Source: Pseudofrankia sp. DC12 (GTDB lineage Bacteria > Actinomycetota > Actinomycetes > Frankiales > Frankiaceae). Taken from it: a DNA stretch of 64,000 nucleotides. A model generated the notes under the pieces. That model did no database searches. It was not told where the DNA came from and was given only the letters and a program-made list of their open reading frames with translations. Positions 51,213-60,052 of this stretch are shown here, piece after piece (position 1 is the stretch's first letter; every line of letters begins with the position of its first letter). Location of the stretch: the NCBI RefSeq assembly GCF_000966285.1, contig NZ_KQ031391.1, positions 3,073,208 through 3,137,207 of the forward strand. Direction: 5' to 3'. The translations under genes were made by a program, and so were the position numbers.

Positions 51213-52487
51213 CTACCGGGCCGCCTTGACATAGATCTCGTCGAGAAGGTCCGGCAGCCGCTCGACGCTGAACCGCCGGTCGGGTTCGAGCGGGCCGGGG
51301 CAGTCACGCAGGGCGCGGGCCAGCGCGCCGACCACGTCGCCGTACGGGCGGACCCGGACACCCCGCTGCCCCATCCCGAACCGGCTGACCTCGCCGACCT
51401 GCATGGCCGGGCCGCCGATGTCCAGGCAGATCACCGGACGACCGAGCGCGAGCGCCTCGGCGACGATCCAGCCGGCGCTGTCGTGCATGGATGGGAACAG
51501 CAGTACGTCACTGCTCGCGAGCGCCGCGAGTACTTCCTCCCGCGGCCGCTGACCGTGCAGCGTCACCCGGTCGGTCACGCCGAGCCGCTCGCAGGCCGCG
51601 CGGATCTGCTCCTCGTCCGGCCCGGCTCCGTAGATGTCCAGTGTCCAGCCGTCCGCGTGCGCCCGCGCGATCGCCGCGACGGCGAGCCGGACGCCCTTCC
51701 ACGCCAGCAGCCGGCCGGCGAAGACAGCGCGCCGCTGCGGCTTGGCCCCGCCTGGTGCCTCGGGACGCCCGACCTCGACGGCGGTGGCCTCCGGGTGCGC
51801 GCCGGCGGGCGCGCGGTCGGGGCCCGGCCTGGTGCCGTGTCCCGGAGCCGCGGCGGGAACCGGAAGCTGGTCCAGGTGCAGGGCGATGTTCGGCTCGACC
51901 CGCGGGTGCGCCCGGCGGAACCGGCGGGCGACGTCCTCGTTCGCCGCGAGCATCACGCTCGCCCGCCGGGACAGCAGCTCACCGCAGGCGACCCGCCCGG
52001 CGGCGGTGATCACTCCACGCGCGACCTCGACGGCGAACTGCTTGTCACCGAGCTGTTCGCGGAACTGGGACGGCAGCGGCGCCGTCCCGCCAACCGGGCC
52101 CCAGACGAATGGGACGTCGGGCAGCACGACACCCGACGGCATCCAGTCCGCCGCGTACGTGATGTGGTGGGTGATGTCGAAGCCGATCTCCGCGTGCTTG
52201 GCGCGGACCGCCCGGCGCAGGAAGTACTGCCAGGCCGCGTAGCGCATCCGCTCGCCGCGGCCGAAGTCGCCCGGGTAGTTGGCCCACGCCGGCGCCGGGA
52301 CCTCGACGGCCGTCAGCCGCAGCTCCGGCTCGGCGCGCACCGCCGCCCGGATCGGCTCGATCCAGGAGGGGTCGGTGAAGACCCACACGTCGTGGCGCAG
52401 CGCCGCGGCACGGGTCCACTCCCAGCCGGCGCCCGGCTCGGAGCCACCCCCGGGACCGCAGGCAAATGCCCCGATCGCGACCTTCAC
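51213..52487 (-). CDS. GT4-family glycosyltransferase
   Basis: A 424-residue GT-B transferase. KVAIGAFACGPGGGSEPGAGWEWTRAAA is the N-terminal strand and glycine loop. HHITYAADWMPSG, PFVWGPVGGTAPLP, a GRLLAWKGVRLAVAAIARAH donor-domain start, IYGAGPDEEQI and LLFPSMHDSAGWIVAEALALGRPVICLDIGGP with the conserved Glu pair fit GT4. A Pro/Gly/Ala-rich insert of about 45 residues lies between the domains. GTG 52487 is chosen with GGGAGG about 10 nt upstream. The sugar transferred is unknown. It is followed on the same strand, further from the Wzz operon, by that operon's promoter gap. Confidence 0.82.
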   Translation of the reverse strand: MKVAIGAFACGPGGGSEPGAGWEWTRAAALRHDVWVFTDPSWIEPIRAAVRAEPELRLTAVEVPAPAWANYPGDFGRGERMRYAAWQYFLRRAVRAKHAEIGFDITHHITYAADWMPSGVVLPDVPFVWGPVGGTAPLPSQFREQLGDKQFAVEVARGVITAAGRVACGELLSRRASVMLAANEDVARRFRRAHPRVEPNIALHLDQLPVPAAAPGHGTRPGPDRAPAGAHPEATAVEVGRPEAPGGAKPQRRAVFAGRLLAWKGVRLAVAAIARAHADGWTLDIYGAGPDEEQIRAACERLGVTDRVTLHGQRPREEVLAALASSDVLLFPSMHDSAGWIVAEALALGRPVICLDIGGPAMQVGEVSRFGMGQRGVRVRPYGDVVGALARALRDCPGPLEPDRRFSVERLPDLLDEIYVKAAR

Positions 52488-52607
52488 CTTCGGCCATCCT
52501 CCCTTGAGCCGACGCCACCGGCGCCGGTTCCCCTCCGCGCGGGTGCGGGCAGCCATCCACCATCCCGCCGTGCTGGCGGCTCCGGGAGGCGGCCGCCCGG
52601 TGACGAC

Positions 52608-53585
52608 CTACAGCCGGTGCTCGGCGCTCGACTGCTTGTTGCCGATGCCGAAGTAGTTGTGCGGGCCGGGCACCAGCAGCTTGCGGAACTTGTCCGGCTG
52701 GACCGCGAGCACGCCGACCGCGGCGTAGCACTGCGCCCGCTCGACCGGCGGGAAGGAGTGCCGGTCGATCGCGTCGATGTACCCGCGGATCATGTTGGAG
52801 ACCGGGGGCAGCACGCTCTTCTTCGCGTCCGGGTTGCTCCACTTGGCCTTCTGCCAGACGCTCATGTTGTTCGAAGCCCCCGAGTGCGAGCGCCGCTGCC
52901 ACAGCGGCTCCTCGACCACCCGCCAGGTCCCCAGCAACGCCATCTCGGCGAGGATCACCCGGTCGGTGCCGTAGAACTTCTGCTGCATCGCGGTGCTCAG
53001 CAACACCTCGCGGCGCATCAGCCCGAAGATCTCGAAGCACCACTTCGTGTGCAGCAGCACATCGCGGAACCGGACGTGCGGGTAGGGGGAGCGCAGCTGC
53101 CGGGTGGCGATGTTCGGGTCCGGGCCGTCGACGTAGGTGCCCTTGTCGTCGACGAAGCCCACCCCGTCGCCGGCCGGATGCAGCGGCTTGCCGTCCTCGT
53201 CGATGTACGAGGCGAAGGAGTGACACAGGACCGCGTCGTCGTCCCTGCTCAACAGGCCGTACGTCTTTTCCAGGTACTCCGGCGACAGGGTGTCGTCGTC
53301 GGCGGCCCACCGGTAGTAGGGAGCCCGACTGAGCCGGACGACCTCGTTGAAGTTCGCGTTCGCGCCGATGTTCTCCTCCTGGCGCACGTAGCGAACCCGC
53401 GAGTCCTCCTTCGCGTACCCGCGGCAGAGGTCCTCGGTGCCATCGGTGGAGGCGTTGTCCGAGATCACCAGCTCGAAGTCGCCGAAGGTCTGCGCGAGGT
53501 GCGACTCGATGGCCGAGCCGAGGTAGTCAGCGCCGTTGTACACCGGAATCCCGATGCTGACCTCAGGTACCCGGGATTCCTTCAT
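52608..53585 (-). CDS. GT2-family glycosyltransferase
   Basis: A 325-residue inverting GT-A transferase. EVSIGIPVYNGADYLGSAIESHLAQTFGDFELVISDNASTDGTEDL is the typical N-terminal domain. RWAADDDTLSPEYLE supplies the DxD-type metal and nucleotide site. WCFEIFGLMRREVLLSTAMQQKFYGTDRVILAEMALLG is the acceptor side. No membrane helices are predicted. GGAG 8 nt upstream supports ATG 53585. A 15-bp tandem repeat lies just upstream. It probably extends the repeat unit, substrate unknown. Confidence 0.87.
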   Translation of the reverse strand: MKESRVPEVSIGIPVYNGADYLGSAIESHLAQTFGDFELVISDNASTDGTEDLCRGYAKEDSRVRYVRQEENIGANANFNEVVRLSRAPYYRWAADDDTLSPEYLEKTYGLLSRDDDAVLCHSFASYIDEDGKPLHPAGDGVGFVDDKGTYVDGPDPNIATRQLRSPYPHVRFRDVLLHTKWCFEIFGLMRREVLLSTAMQQKFYGTDRVILAEMALLGTWRVVEEPLWQRRSHSGASNNMSVWQKAKWSNPDAKKSVLPPVSNMIRGYIDAIDRHSFPPVERAQCYAAVGVLAVQPDKFRKLLVPGPHNYFGIGNKQSSAEHRL

Positions 53586-53595
53586 CGCAGCGTCT

Positions 53596-53625
53596 CCGTC
53601 TGTCGAACATCCGTCTGTCGGACAT
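53596..53625. repeat. 15-bp tandem repeat upstream of GT2 gene
   Basis: CCGTCTGTCGAACAT (53596-53610) and CCGTCTGTCGGACAT (53611-53625) adjoin each other. The second contains TGTC-G-GACA, a small palindrome. They lie 11-40 bases before the minus-strand start codon. Confidence 0.6.
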
Positions 53626-53868
53626 CAGGGCCGAGCCTGGGCGGGCCGAATCGCGCTCCGCCCGCGGGCACGGCGAGGCCTTCTATCCGGGAGCCCCGTC
53701 CCTGCCAGCCTAGAGCCTCCGGCTGTGAGCCAGTTAGGAGGCCCGTACACGCCGGTGTCATCACGGTGTGAAATCTTTCATGTTCAGAGGGTGGGTATTG
53801 CTGATTTCTCAGGACGGGCCTCGCGCCCCGCCCGGGCCGCGTCCTCACGACACGCCAACAGGGGTCTG

Positions 53869-56652
53869 TCAGCGGCCTCGGTCGAACACGTCAGGCCTGC
53901 GCAGGCCGGACCCACCGCTGGAATGCCGGCCCCGCCCGCGCCGCGCCGCCGGCGTGGGCTGCTCCGGCTCTGGCTCCGGCCGCGGCGCGGGCGCCGGCGG
54001 ACGCGGGTCCGCCTGGGAGGCCGCTGGCGCGGGCCTCGGCTGACGAGGCGTCGGCGGTGCCGGCATGGGTGCGGGAGGCCTCGTCGCCCGGCGGGCAGGA
54101 ACCTCGGCCGGACCGGGCCCGGCGGCGGGCCCCCGGCCTGGTACCGGCCCCGGCGCGACGGGACGCGACGGGACGGGCATCGCGGGACGCCCCGGTCCAG
54201 CAGCCGGGCGGCCCGGCGACACCGGACCAACCGGTCCCGGCACCGCCGGAGGGGCCGGGACCGCCAGGCTCGCGGTCGCGGCGGGCTGCGCGGGACGCCG
54301 GAACTCACGGACGATGACCGCCCCGTTGACGACGTACATCGCCAGGAGGGTCGCCCCGGCACCCCAGATCAGGGCGAACGAGCCGAGGGCCTTGGCGGTC
54401 GCCGCGACGGCGATGCCGGACACGACGACGGCCACCAGGCTCGCGACCGACGCCGCCCGCGCGCGGCCCGCGGCGTTCGCGATTGTGATCAGTACCAGGA
54501 CGCTGTAGCCGGCACCCTCGGTGACGATCGTCCAGGGCAGCAAGCCGTGTACCCGATAGGCGGGCTTCTGGAACCTGGGAAGCGGGTTGAACGGCCATTC
54601 AAAGCCCACCAGCAACGCCCACCCCAGGATGGCGACCGCGACCAGGCCCCAGAAAAGCAGACAGATCTTGATCAGCCTGCGGACGGACCGGTTGTGCGCC
54701 GCTTCCATGATCTCCGGGTTGAGCACGGCAAGCAGCCCGATGACCAGCACGGTGACCGGCTGGGCCAGGACCCGGGCCCCCTCGCCGCTACCGACGTCCG
54801 CCTGGCCGGACAGCGCCGTCAGGAGCGCGAAGTTGAGGAACGGGCCGCTGGCCGACAGCACGTTGCCCACCACGATCCAGCCGCCCATGGAGACGAACAG
54901 GGTTCGCAGCTTCAACAGCATCGGCGCCCGGTGGCCGGGCTTGGCCTTCCACAGCCCGAACGCCCCGGAGACGAAGTTCGCGACCGCGAGCGCGCCGAAC
55001 GGCACCCAGGCCGGCGGCACGTGCGCGACCTTGGCCGTCACCAGTCCGAGCGTGACGGCCAGCACCTGTACAAAGGAGGTCGCGGCCGCGGTCCAGGACA
55101 TTCCGGCCTGGTGCAGCATCCGCCGGATGTGGTCCTGCATCGGCGAGGCCACCGCGACCAGGGCGGCCGTCACGGCGAACCCGACCCGGGAATCGGCCGA
55201 CTGCCCGTGCGACGGAATGATCAGGACCAGTGGCACCAGCAGCGCCGCCAGGACGGCGGGCGCCATGCCCAGCTGCAGCGACTGTGGCAGCAGCTGCACC
55301 CGCCTGTGCCGGGCCGCGACACCCGCCGACGTGTACTCGACCGGCGAGAAGACGATGCCCGTCGGGATGACCGACACGGCGATGAAGGCCGTGTAGAAGA
55401 GCCCGTACGTGCCCAGCATCGTGGGTAGGAAATACTGCGCGAACACGCCCATCATGAAGCTGCCCAGCGACGACAGGCTGGAGTCGACGAGGCCGGCCGG
55501 CACCCGGCGTAGCAGCGACGGCGCCTGCGGCTCCTCGGGGGGCGGCGTCGGTGCGGCCCCCGTCAGCTCCTCACGAAGCGGGATCGGCACCGGGCCGGTC
55601 TGGAACAGCAGCGAGCCCGGGGGCATCGCCGAGCGCGACATATGCATGGTCGTCTCGGCCACCAGCGGGTCGGCGAGCAGGGCGATGCGCCCTTGCCTGC
55701 CGCCTGGGAGGTCCCGGCGGGAGATCCGCATCGTCGTCTCGGCCGGGTTCGGCTCCGCCAGGGCACGGTGACCGACAGGCCTGGTGGCCTGAGTCGCGCC
55801 TCGGTCAACCGCTGGGCGGTCGGCTGCCGCCCGGTCGGCCGGTGCTCGGCCGGCCGGAGGCGTGGCAGGCCGTCCGTCGGACGCGGCTCCCGTGATCTTG
55901 CGACGGTCGAGCAGCTCCGTGCTGTCCGGCGGCGGTGCCTTCGGCACGCCGACGCCGCGGCTCGTGACAGCCGCAGGGTCATCGACGGTGTCCCGCCGCG
56001 TCACCCTCGACCGGTCGACCCTGGCCGTCCGTTCCCCAGCCGGCCCGGCGGCGTCGGAGGCGGGCCCGGCCACGCCGCGCCCAGGAGCCGCCGGATCCGC
56101 CGTGCCCCGGCGTTCCAGCCGCGCACGGTCCACCTTGGTCGTCCGCTCCCCGGCCGGCGAGGCGCGGTCCGGCGGGGCCGGATCGACGGTGTCACGCCGC
56201 TCGGTCCTGGGCCGCTCGACCCGGGTCGTGCGCTCCCCCGGGTCCTCCGCGCGCTGGGACCCACGTGACGGAGTGGGTGCATAGACCGACGGTGGGGACG
56301 AGGCGGGTGGCTCGGCTGGGCCGCGGCCTGGGCGTGGCACCGTCGTCGTCTCGTCGACCGCCACGCGGACCGCCGCGCGCGAGTAGACCGAGGGAGGAGA
56401 CGGCGGAAGGACCCGCCCGGGCGGCAGCTTGATCGTCTGACTGTCGTCGCCGGCCCCGCCGGAACCTTCGGCACGCGTCTCGCCACGTCCTGGGTCCGTC
56501 CGCCGACGCGGAGGAACACCATGCGACGCTTCCGGCTCGACCGGTGACGAGGAGTGTTCGCGGTCGCCCGGCGTCTCGCTGCGCCCCCTGGCGGCCTCAT
56601 CGGCCTCGCCCGTTTCCGGACCCGCCTCGGGGCCACTCCCAGCGTCGCTCAT
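53869..56652 (-). CDS. Wzx-like polysaccharide flippase with long disordered tails
   Basis: A 927-residue MOP-superfamily (MATE/Wzx-like) membrane protein. Residues about 390-765 hold some twelve hydrophobic helices (SSLSSLGSFMMGVFAQYFLPTMLGTYGLFYTAF onward, with GFAVTAALVAVASPMQDHIRRMLHQAGMS). The first 385 residues are disordered and contain seven copies of a Thr-rich short motif, T-x-x-[VILM], most preceded by Glu and followed by Arg. The C-terminal 150 residues are Pro/Ala/Arg-rich. It probably flips lipid-linked repeat units. The tail may be a Ser/Thr-kinase substrate and FHA-binding platform, which is inference. ATG 56652 is chosen; GTG 56661 is three codons upstream. No kinase or FHA gene is in the window. 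Confidence 0.75.
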   Translation of the reverse strand: MSDAGSGPEAGPETGEADEAARGRSETPGDREHSSSPVEPEASHGVPPRRRTDPGRGETRAEGSGGAGDDSQTIKLPPGRVLPPSPPSVYSRAAVRVAVDETTTVPRPGRGPAEPPASSPPSVYAPTPSRGSQRAEDPGERTTRVERPRTERRDTVDPAPPDRASPAGERTTKVDRARLERRGTADPAAPGRGVAGPASDAAGPAGERTARVDRSRVTRRDTVDDPAAVTSRGVGVPKAPPPDSTELLDRRKITGAASDGRPATPPAGRAPADRAAADRPAVDRGATQATRPVGHRALAEPNPAETTMRISRRDLPGGRQGRIALLADPLVAETTMHMSRSAMPPGSLLFQTGPVPIPLREELTGAAPTPPPEEPQAPSLLRRVPAGLVDSSLSSLGSFMMGVFAQYFLPTMLGTYGLFYTAFIAVSVIPTGIVFSPVEYTSAGVAARHRRVQLLPQSLQLGMAPAVLAALLVPLVLIIPSHGQSADSRVGFAVTAALVAVASPMQDHIRRMLHQAGMSWTAAATSFVQVLAVTLGLVTAKVAHVPPAWVPFGALAVANFVSGAFGLWKAKPGHRAPMLLKLRTLFVSMGGWIVVGNVLSASGPFLNFALLTALSGQADVGSGEGARVLAQPVTVLVIGLLAVLNPEIMEAAHNRSVRRLIKICLLFWGLVAVAILGWALLVGFEWPFNPLPRFQKPAYRVHGLLPWTIVTEGAGYSVLVLITIANAAGRARAASVASLVAVVVSGIAVAATAKALGSFALIWGAGATLLAMYVVNGAVIVREFRRPAQPAATASLAVPAPPAVPGPVGPVSPGRPAAGPGRPAMPVPSRPVAPGPVPGRGPAAGPGPAEVPARRATRPPAPMPAPPTPRQPRPAPAASQADPRPPAPAPRPEPEPEQPTPAARRGRGRHSSGGSGLRRPDVFDRGR

Positions 56653-56875
56653 CACCCTCACTCACCGAGTCGTCAGCGCATTATCCCAGTCCGCCGTTAC
56701 GGAAAAGTTGACGTCGTCCGATAGCCGCGTCCCGACGATACGGAGAGCGACAGGGGTGGGGAATTCCCCACCCCTCACGGTGGTACTCCCACGCGCGGCC
56801 GGTTCCGCTGGCCCCACCCTGGATCCGCCGGTCCACTCCAGTGACCACGACCTCGCGTTCCGGGACCGTCGAGGC

Positions 56876-59410
56876 ATGCGTACACGACAGCCGGACGCCG
56901 CCGTGGCAGCCACCGACCCGGCTTCCGAGCCCACCGACCTCGACGCCACCCCGGGCGCGGGCGGCTCCGGCCGTCCCGGGTCCCCAGGCGTCCCGACAGC
57001 AGCCCTCCCGACAGCCGGCACCCACCGCCGCCGCTCCCGCGGCGGGCACCTCGCCGCCCGCGCGGCCCGGTGGAGCGTCCGGCACCGCAAGCTCGCCGTC
57101 GCCGGGTGGCTGCTCGCCGTCGTCGCCCTCGTCATGGCCGGCAGCCTGATCGGCACCAGGAACCTCAAGCAGTCGGACTGGACCGTCGGCCAGGACGGCC
57201 AGGCCCAGCAGGCCCTGCGCGACCACGGCTTCGTGGACCGGGACAGCGAGAACGTCCTGATCCAGCTGGCGAGCCGGCCGGCCGGCGGCCTGGCCGCGGA
57301 CCAGCAGGTCCAGGCCGCCGTGACCGACGTCGTCCGGCGGATCGTCGCGACGCACGAGGTGACGGCGGTGCGCACGCCGATCGCCACACCCGGCGCGACG
57401 GCCGACCCCGGTCTGATCTCCGCCGACGGCCGGTCCGTTCTGGTCACCTTCGAGCTGCTCGGCACGGTCGACGACGCGGACAGCCGCGTCGGGCCGGTGA
57501 TGGACGCCGTCACCGCCGCGGGCGCCGCCCACCAGGGCCTGTCGATCGAGCAGTTCGGCTCGGCGAGCGCGGACAAGGCACTGAACAAGACGATCGGCAA
57601 GGACTTCCAGCGGGCCGAGTACCTCTCCGTCCCGATCACCCTCGCGATCCTGCTCCTGGTCTTCGGCGCGGTCGTCGCCGCGCTGGTCCCGGTCGGCCTG
57701 GCGCTGACCGCGTTCGTCGGCGCGATCGGCGCCGTCGCCTTCACCAGCCGGCTGATGGCGACCAACCAGACCGCCACCTCGGTGATGCTGCTGATCGGCC
57801 TGGCAGTCGGCGTCGACTACGCGCTGTTCTACATCCGCCGGGAACGAGAGGAGCGCGCCAAGGGGCACAGCGCTCGGCGGGCGCTGGAGATCGCGGCTGA
57901 GACATCCGGGCACGCCGTCCTCGTCTCCGGCCTGACGGTCGCGGTCTCGCTGGCCGGCCTGATGATCACCGGGATGGCCGCGTTCACCGGGATCGCGGTG
58001 GGCACGATCGTCGTCGTCCTGATCGCGCTGCTCGGCTCGATCACCGTGCTGCCGGCGCTGCTGTCGATGCTCGGCGACCGGATCGAGCTCGGCAAGCTGC
58101 CATGGCACCGCGCCGCCGCGCCGGGCAACCGCCGGGAGCGCAAGGCCGCCCGGCTGGCGGCCAGCGCGGCCCGGCGGTCCGGCCTCCCCGCCGACTGGGA
58201 GGCCGAGGAGGAGCGCGCACAGCTCGCCGCCGCTGCCGCGCCGCGCCCGGCCCGCCGCCGGCAGGGCCGCCCCGACCGGGTGCGGCTGCTCGACCGGCTG
58301 ATGCGCAGGCCGGTGGCCGTGGCCGTCGTCTCCGGCGGTCTCCTGCTCGCGCTGGCCGCGCCGACCCTGCGGCTGCACACCTCCGACCTGGGCGTCTCGG
58401 ACCTGCCGAAGGACCTGCCCATCGTCCACACCTACGACCGGCTGCTGGTCGCGTTCCCCGGCGGCCCGGTCCCGGCCGTGATCGCCGTGACAGCGCCCGA
58501 CGTCACCGCCGCTCCGGTGAGCGCCGCGATCCAGGAGCTGCGGACCCGGGCGGTCGCCGCGCACGTCGGCTTCGAGCCGATGGTCGTCGACATCAGCGCG
58601 GACAAGAAGGTGGCCCGGGTGATCCTTCCGCTCGCCGGCACCGGTGACAACCGGGCGTCGATCGACGCGGCCCACCAGCTACGCGACAACCTGGTGCCCA
58701 CGACGATCGACAAGGTTCCCGGTGCGCACGCCTACGTCGGCGGCGAGGCCAGCGCCTCAATCGACTTCAACGACCAGCTGTCCAGCCGCACCCCGCTGGT
58801 CATCGGGTTCGTGCTGCTGCTGGCCTTCGCGCTGCTGTACCTGTCGTTCCGCAGCGCGGCCATCGCCGGCGTCGCCGTCGGGCTGAACCTGCTGTCAGTC
58901 GGCGCGGCCTACGGCGTGCTCGAGCTGGTCTTCCAGCACCACTGGGCGGACGGGCTGCTCGGCTTCACCGCCACCGGCAGCGTCGTCAGCTGGCTCCCGC
59001 TGATGCTGTTCGTGATCCTGTTCGGGCTGTCGATGGACTACCAGGTCTTCCTGCTCTCCCGCATCCGGGAGGCGCGGCAGTCCGGGCTGGACATGCGGGC
59101 CGCGTCGCTGGCCGGCCTGCGCAGCAGCGCCGGCGTGGTCACCAGCGCCGCGATCATCATGGTCGCCGTCTTCTCGATCTTCGCGACGCTGTCCCAGGTG
59201 AGCATGAAGCAGCTGGGCGTCGGGCTGGGCACCGCGATCTTCCTGGACGCGACGGTGATCCGGGTGTTCCTGATGCCCGCCCTGCTCACCATGCTGGGCG
59301 ACCGCGTCTGGCGCCCCCGCGCGGGCGGCACCGGCAAGCTCCCGGCCGCCGCGCCCTCGGGCGGCGGAATCCCCGCCCAGGGCGCGCGGATCGCGAGCCA
59401 CACCGGCTGA
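56876..59410 (+). CDS. MMPL/RND-family transporter
   Basis: An 844-residue inner-membrane MMPL transporter, probably a lipid or lipid-linked compound exporter. A 60-residue disordered tail precedes helix 1 (about 75-95). GLAVGVDYALFYIRREREE and LFGLSMDYQVFLLSRIREAR are the paired D-Y proton-relay motifs in the two helix bundles. A Pro/Ala/Arg-rich cytoplasmic linker (about 410-475) separates the halves. Related trehalose monomycolate transporters have the same layout. Upstream in-frame codons to 56708 lack similarity, so ATG 56876 is preferred, though no good ribosome site is seen. It diverges from the flippase. A role in the polysaccharide cluster is only positional. Confidence 0.88.
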   Translation: MRTRQPDAAVAATDPASEPTDLDATPGAGGSGRPGSPGVPTAALPTAGTHRRRSRGGHLAARAARWSVRHRKLAVAGWLLAVVALVMAGSLIGTRNLKQSDWTVGQDGQAQQALRDHGFVDRDSENVLIQLASRPAGGLAADQQVQAAVTDVVRRIVATHEVTAVRTPIATPGATADPGLISADGRSVLVTFELLGTVDDADSRVGPVMDAVTAAGAAHQGLSIEQFGSASADKALNKTIGKDFQRAEYLSVPITLAILLLVFGAVVAALVPVGLALTAFVGAIGAVAFTSRLMATNQTATSVMLLIGLAVGVDYALFYIRREREERAKGHSARRALEIAAETSGHAVLVSGLTVAVSLAGLMITGMAAFTGIAVGTIVVVLIALLGSITVLPALLSMLGDRIELGKLPWHRAAAPGNRRERKAARLAASAARRSGLPADWEAEEERAQLAAAAAPRPARRRQGRPDRVRLLDRLMRRPVAVAVVSGGLLLALAAPTLRLHTSDLGVSDLPKDLPIVHTYDRLLVAFPGGPVPAVIAVTAPDVTAAPVSAAIQELRTRAVAAHVGFEPMVVDISADKKVARVILPLAGTGDNRASIDAAHQLRDNLVPTTIDKVPGAHAYVGGEASASIDFNDQLSSRTPLVIGFVLLLAFALLYLSFRSAAIAGVAVGLNLLSVGAAYGVLELVFQHHWADGLLGFTATGSVVSWLPLMLFVILFGLSMDYQVFLLSRIREARQSGLDMRAASLAGLRSSAGVVTSAAIIMVAVFSIFATLSQVSMKQLGVGLGTAIFLDATVIRVFLMPALLTMLGDRVWRPRAGGTGKLPAAAPSGGGIPAQGARIASHTG

Positions 59411-59462
59411 CCCGTCCCGCGGCGCCCCGGTCCCGGCGCCCCCGTCCCTGCGTCCCGCAGTC

Positions 59463-59501
59463 GTGCCGGCTTCGCCAGTCCCCCGCTGGCGGAGCCGGCA
59501 C
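59463..59501 (+). terminator. Strong hairpin terminator after MMPL gene
   Basis: A 16-nt arm (59463-59478) pairs with 59486-59501 with a single mismatch around a 7-nt loop. CCTTTGC follows. Confidence 0.88.
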
Positions 59502-59645
59502 CTTTGCATTGACGGCTCCAACCGTCCTCGCCCCTTCCCTTCCGCCCCTTGGACACTCGCCGTCGATCTTCATTGCGCCCGGCCCACGCCAGATTCCCCA
59601 CGCAAACGCAGATCTTCAGGCGGTATCGAGCCACCAGAGGAGCCC

Positions 59646-59721
59646 TGATCGCGAACTGCGCAGGGATAAAAGGCACAAACCGGGGCACAGGACGCCATTT
59701 TCCCTACGCAGTTCGCGATCA
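59646..59721. repeat. Long inverted repeat around an AT-richer core
   Basis: The 21-bp arm 59646-59666 (TGATCGCGAACTGCG, then CAGGGA) is matched in inverse by 59701-59721 with one mismatch, and similarity continues several bases inward. The 34-bp core (59667-59700) is less GC-rich. The TGATCGCGA sequence recurs at about 59845. There is no gene between 59411 and 60052. Confidence 0.8.
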
Positions 59722-60052
59722 TGATCTCCAGGAGCGGAACAGGCCACCTATGATCACCGGTTGGGTCGGGAAAACGGCGCTCCAGCCTGATCCATGAGAC
59801 GGGAGTAAGGCCGGCGAGGTTCGCCCGGGTCGCCCCGCAGACCATGATCGCGAGTCCGGTCTGCAATAGGTGCGATCAGGCCGGATCGGAACCACCAGTT
59901 GGCGACATGGGAATCACTTTGCGGGGCGGGCCTTTTGGGGGCTCGGCGCCGGACCGGGGTTGGCCCCGGTCGCGATCGCACGTCCGGACAGCCAGAGCGT
60001 GGCAGGCCCAGACAGTGGCCTCCCGAGCCTGGACGAGGTGGGCCCGGGGCCG

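Noticed and set aside
53536-55428. 630-codon plus-strand frame opposite the flippase
   Set aside because: Arg/Asp/Gln-rich shadow; helices and motif repeats are on the minus strand.
56681-58675. 664-codon minus-strand frame opposite the second MMPL gene
   Set aside because: Antisense shadow with no family features.
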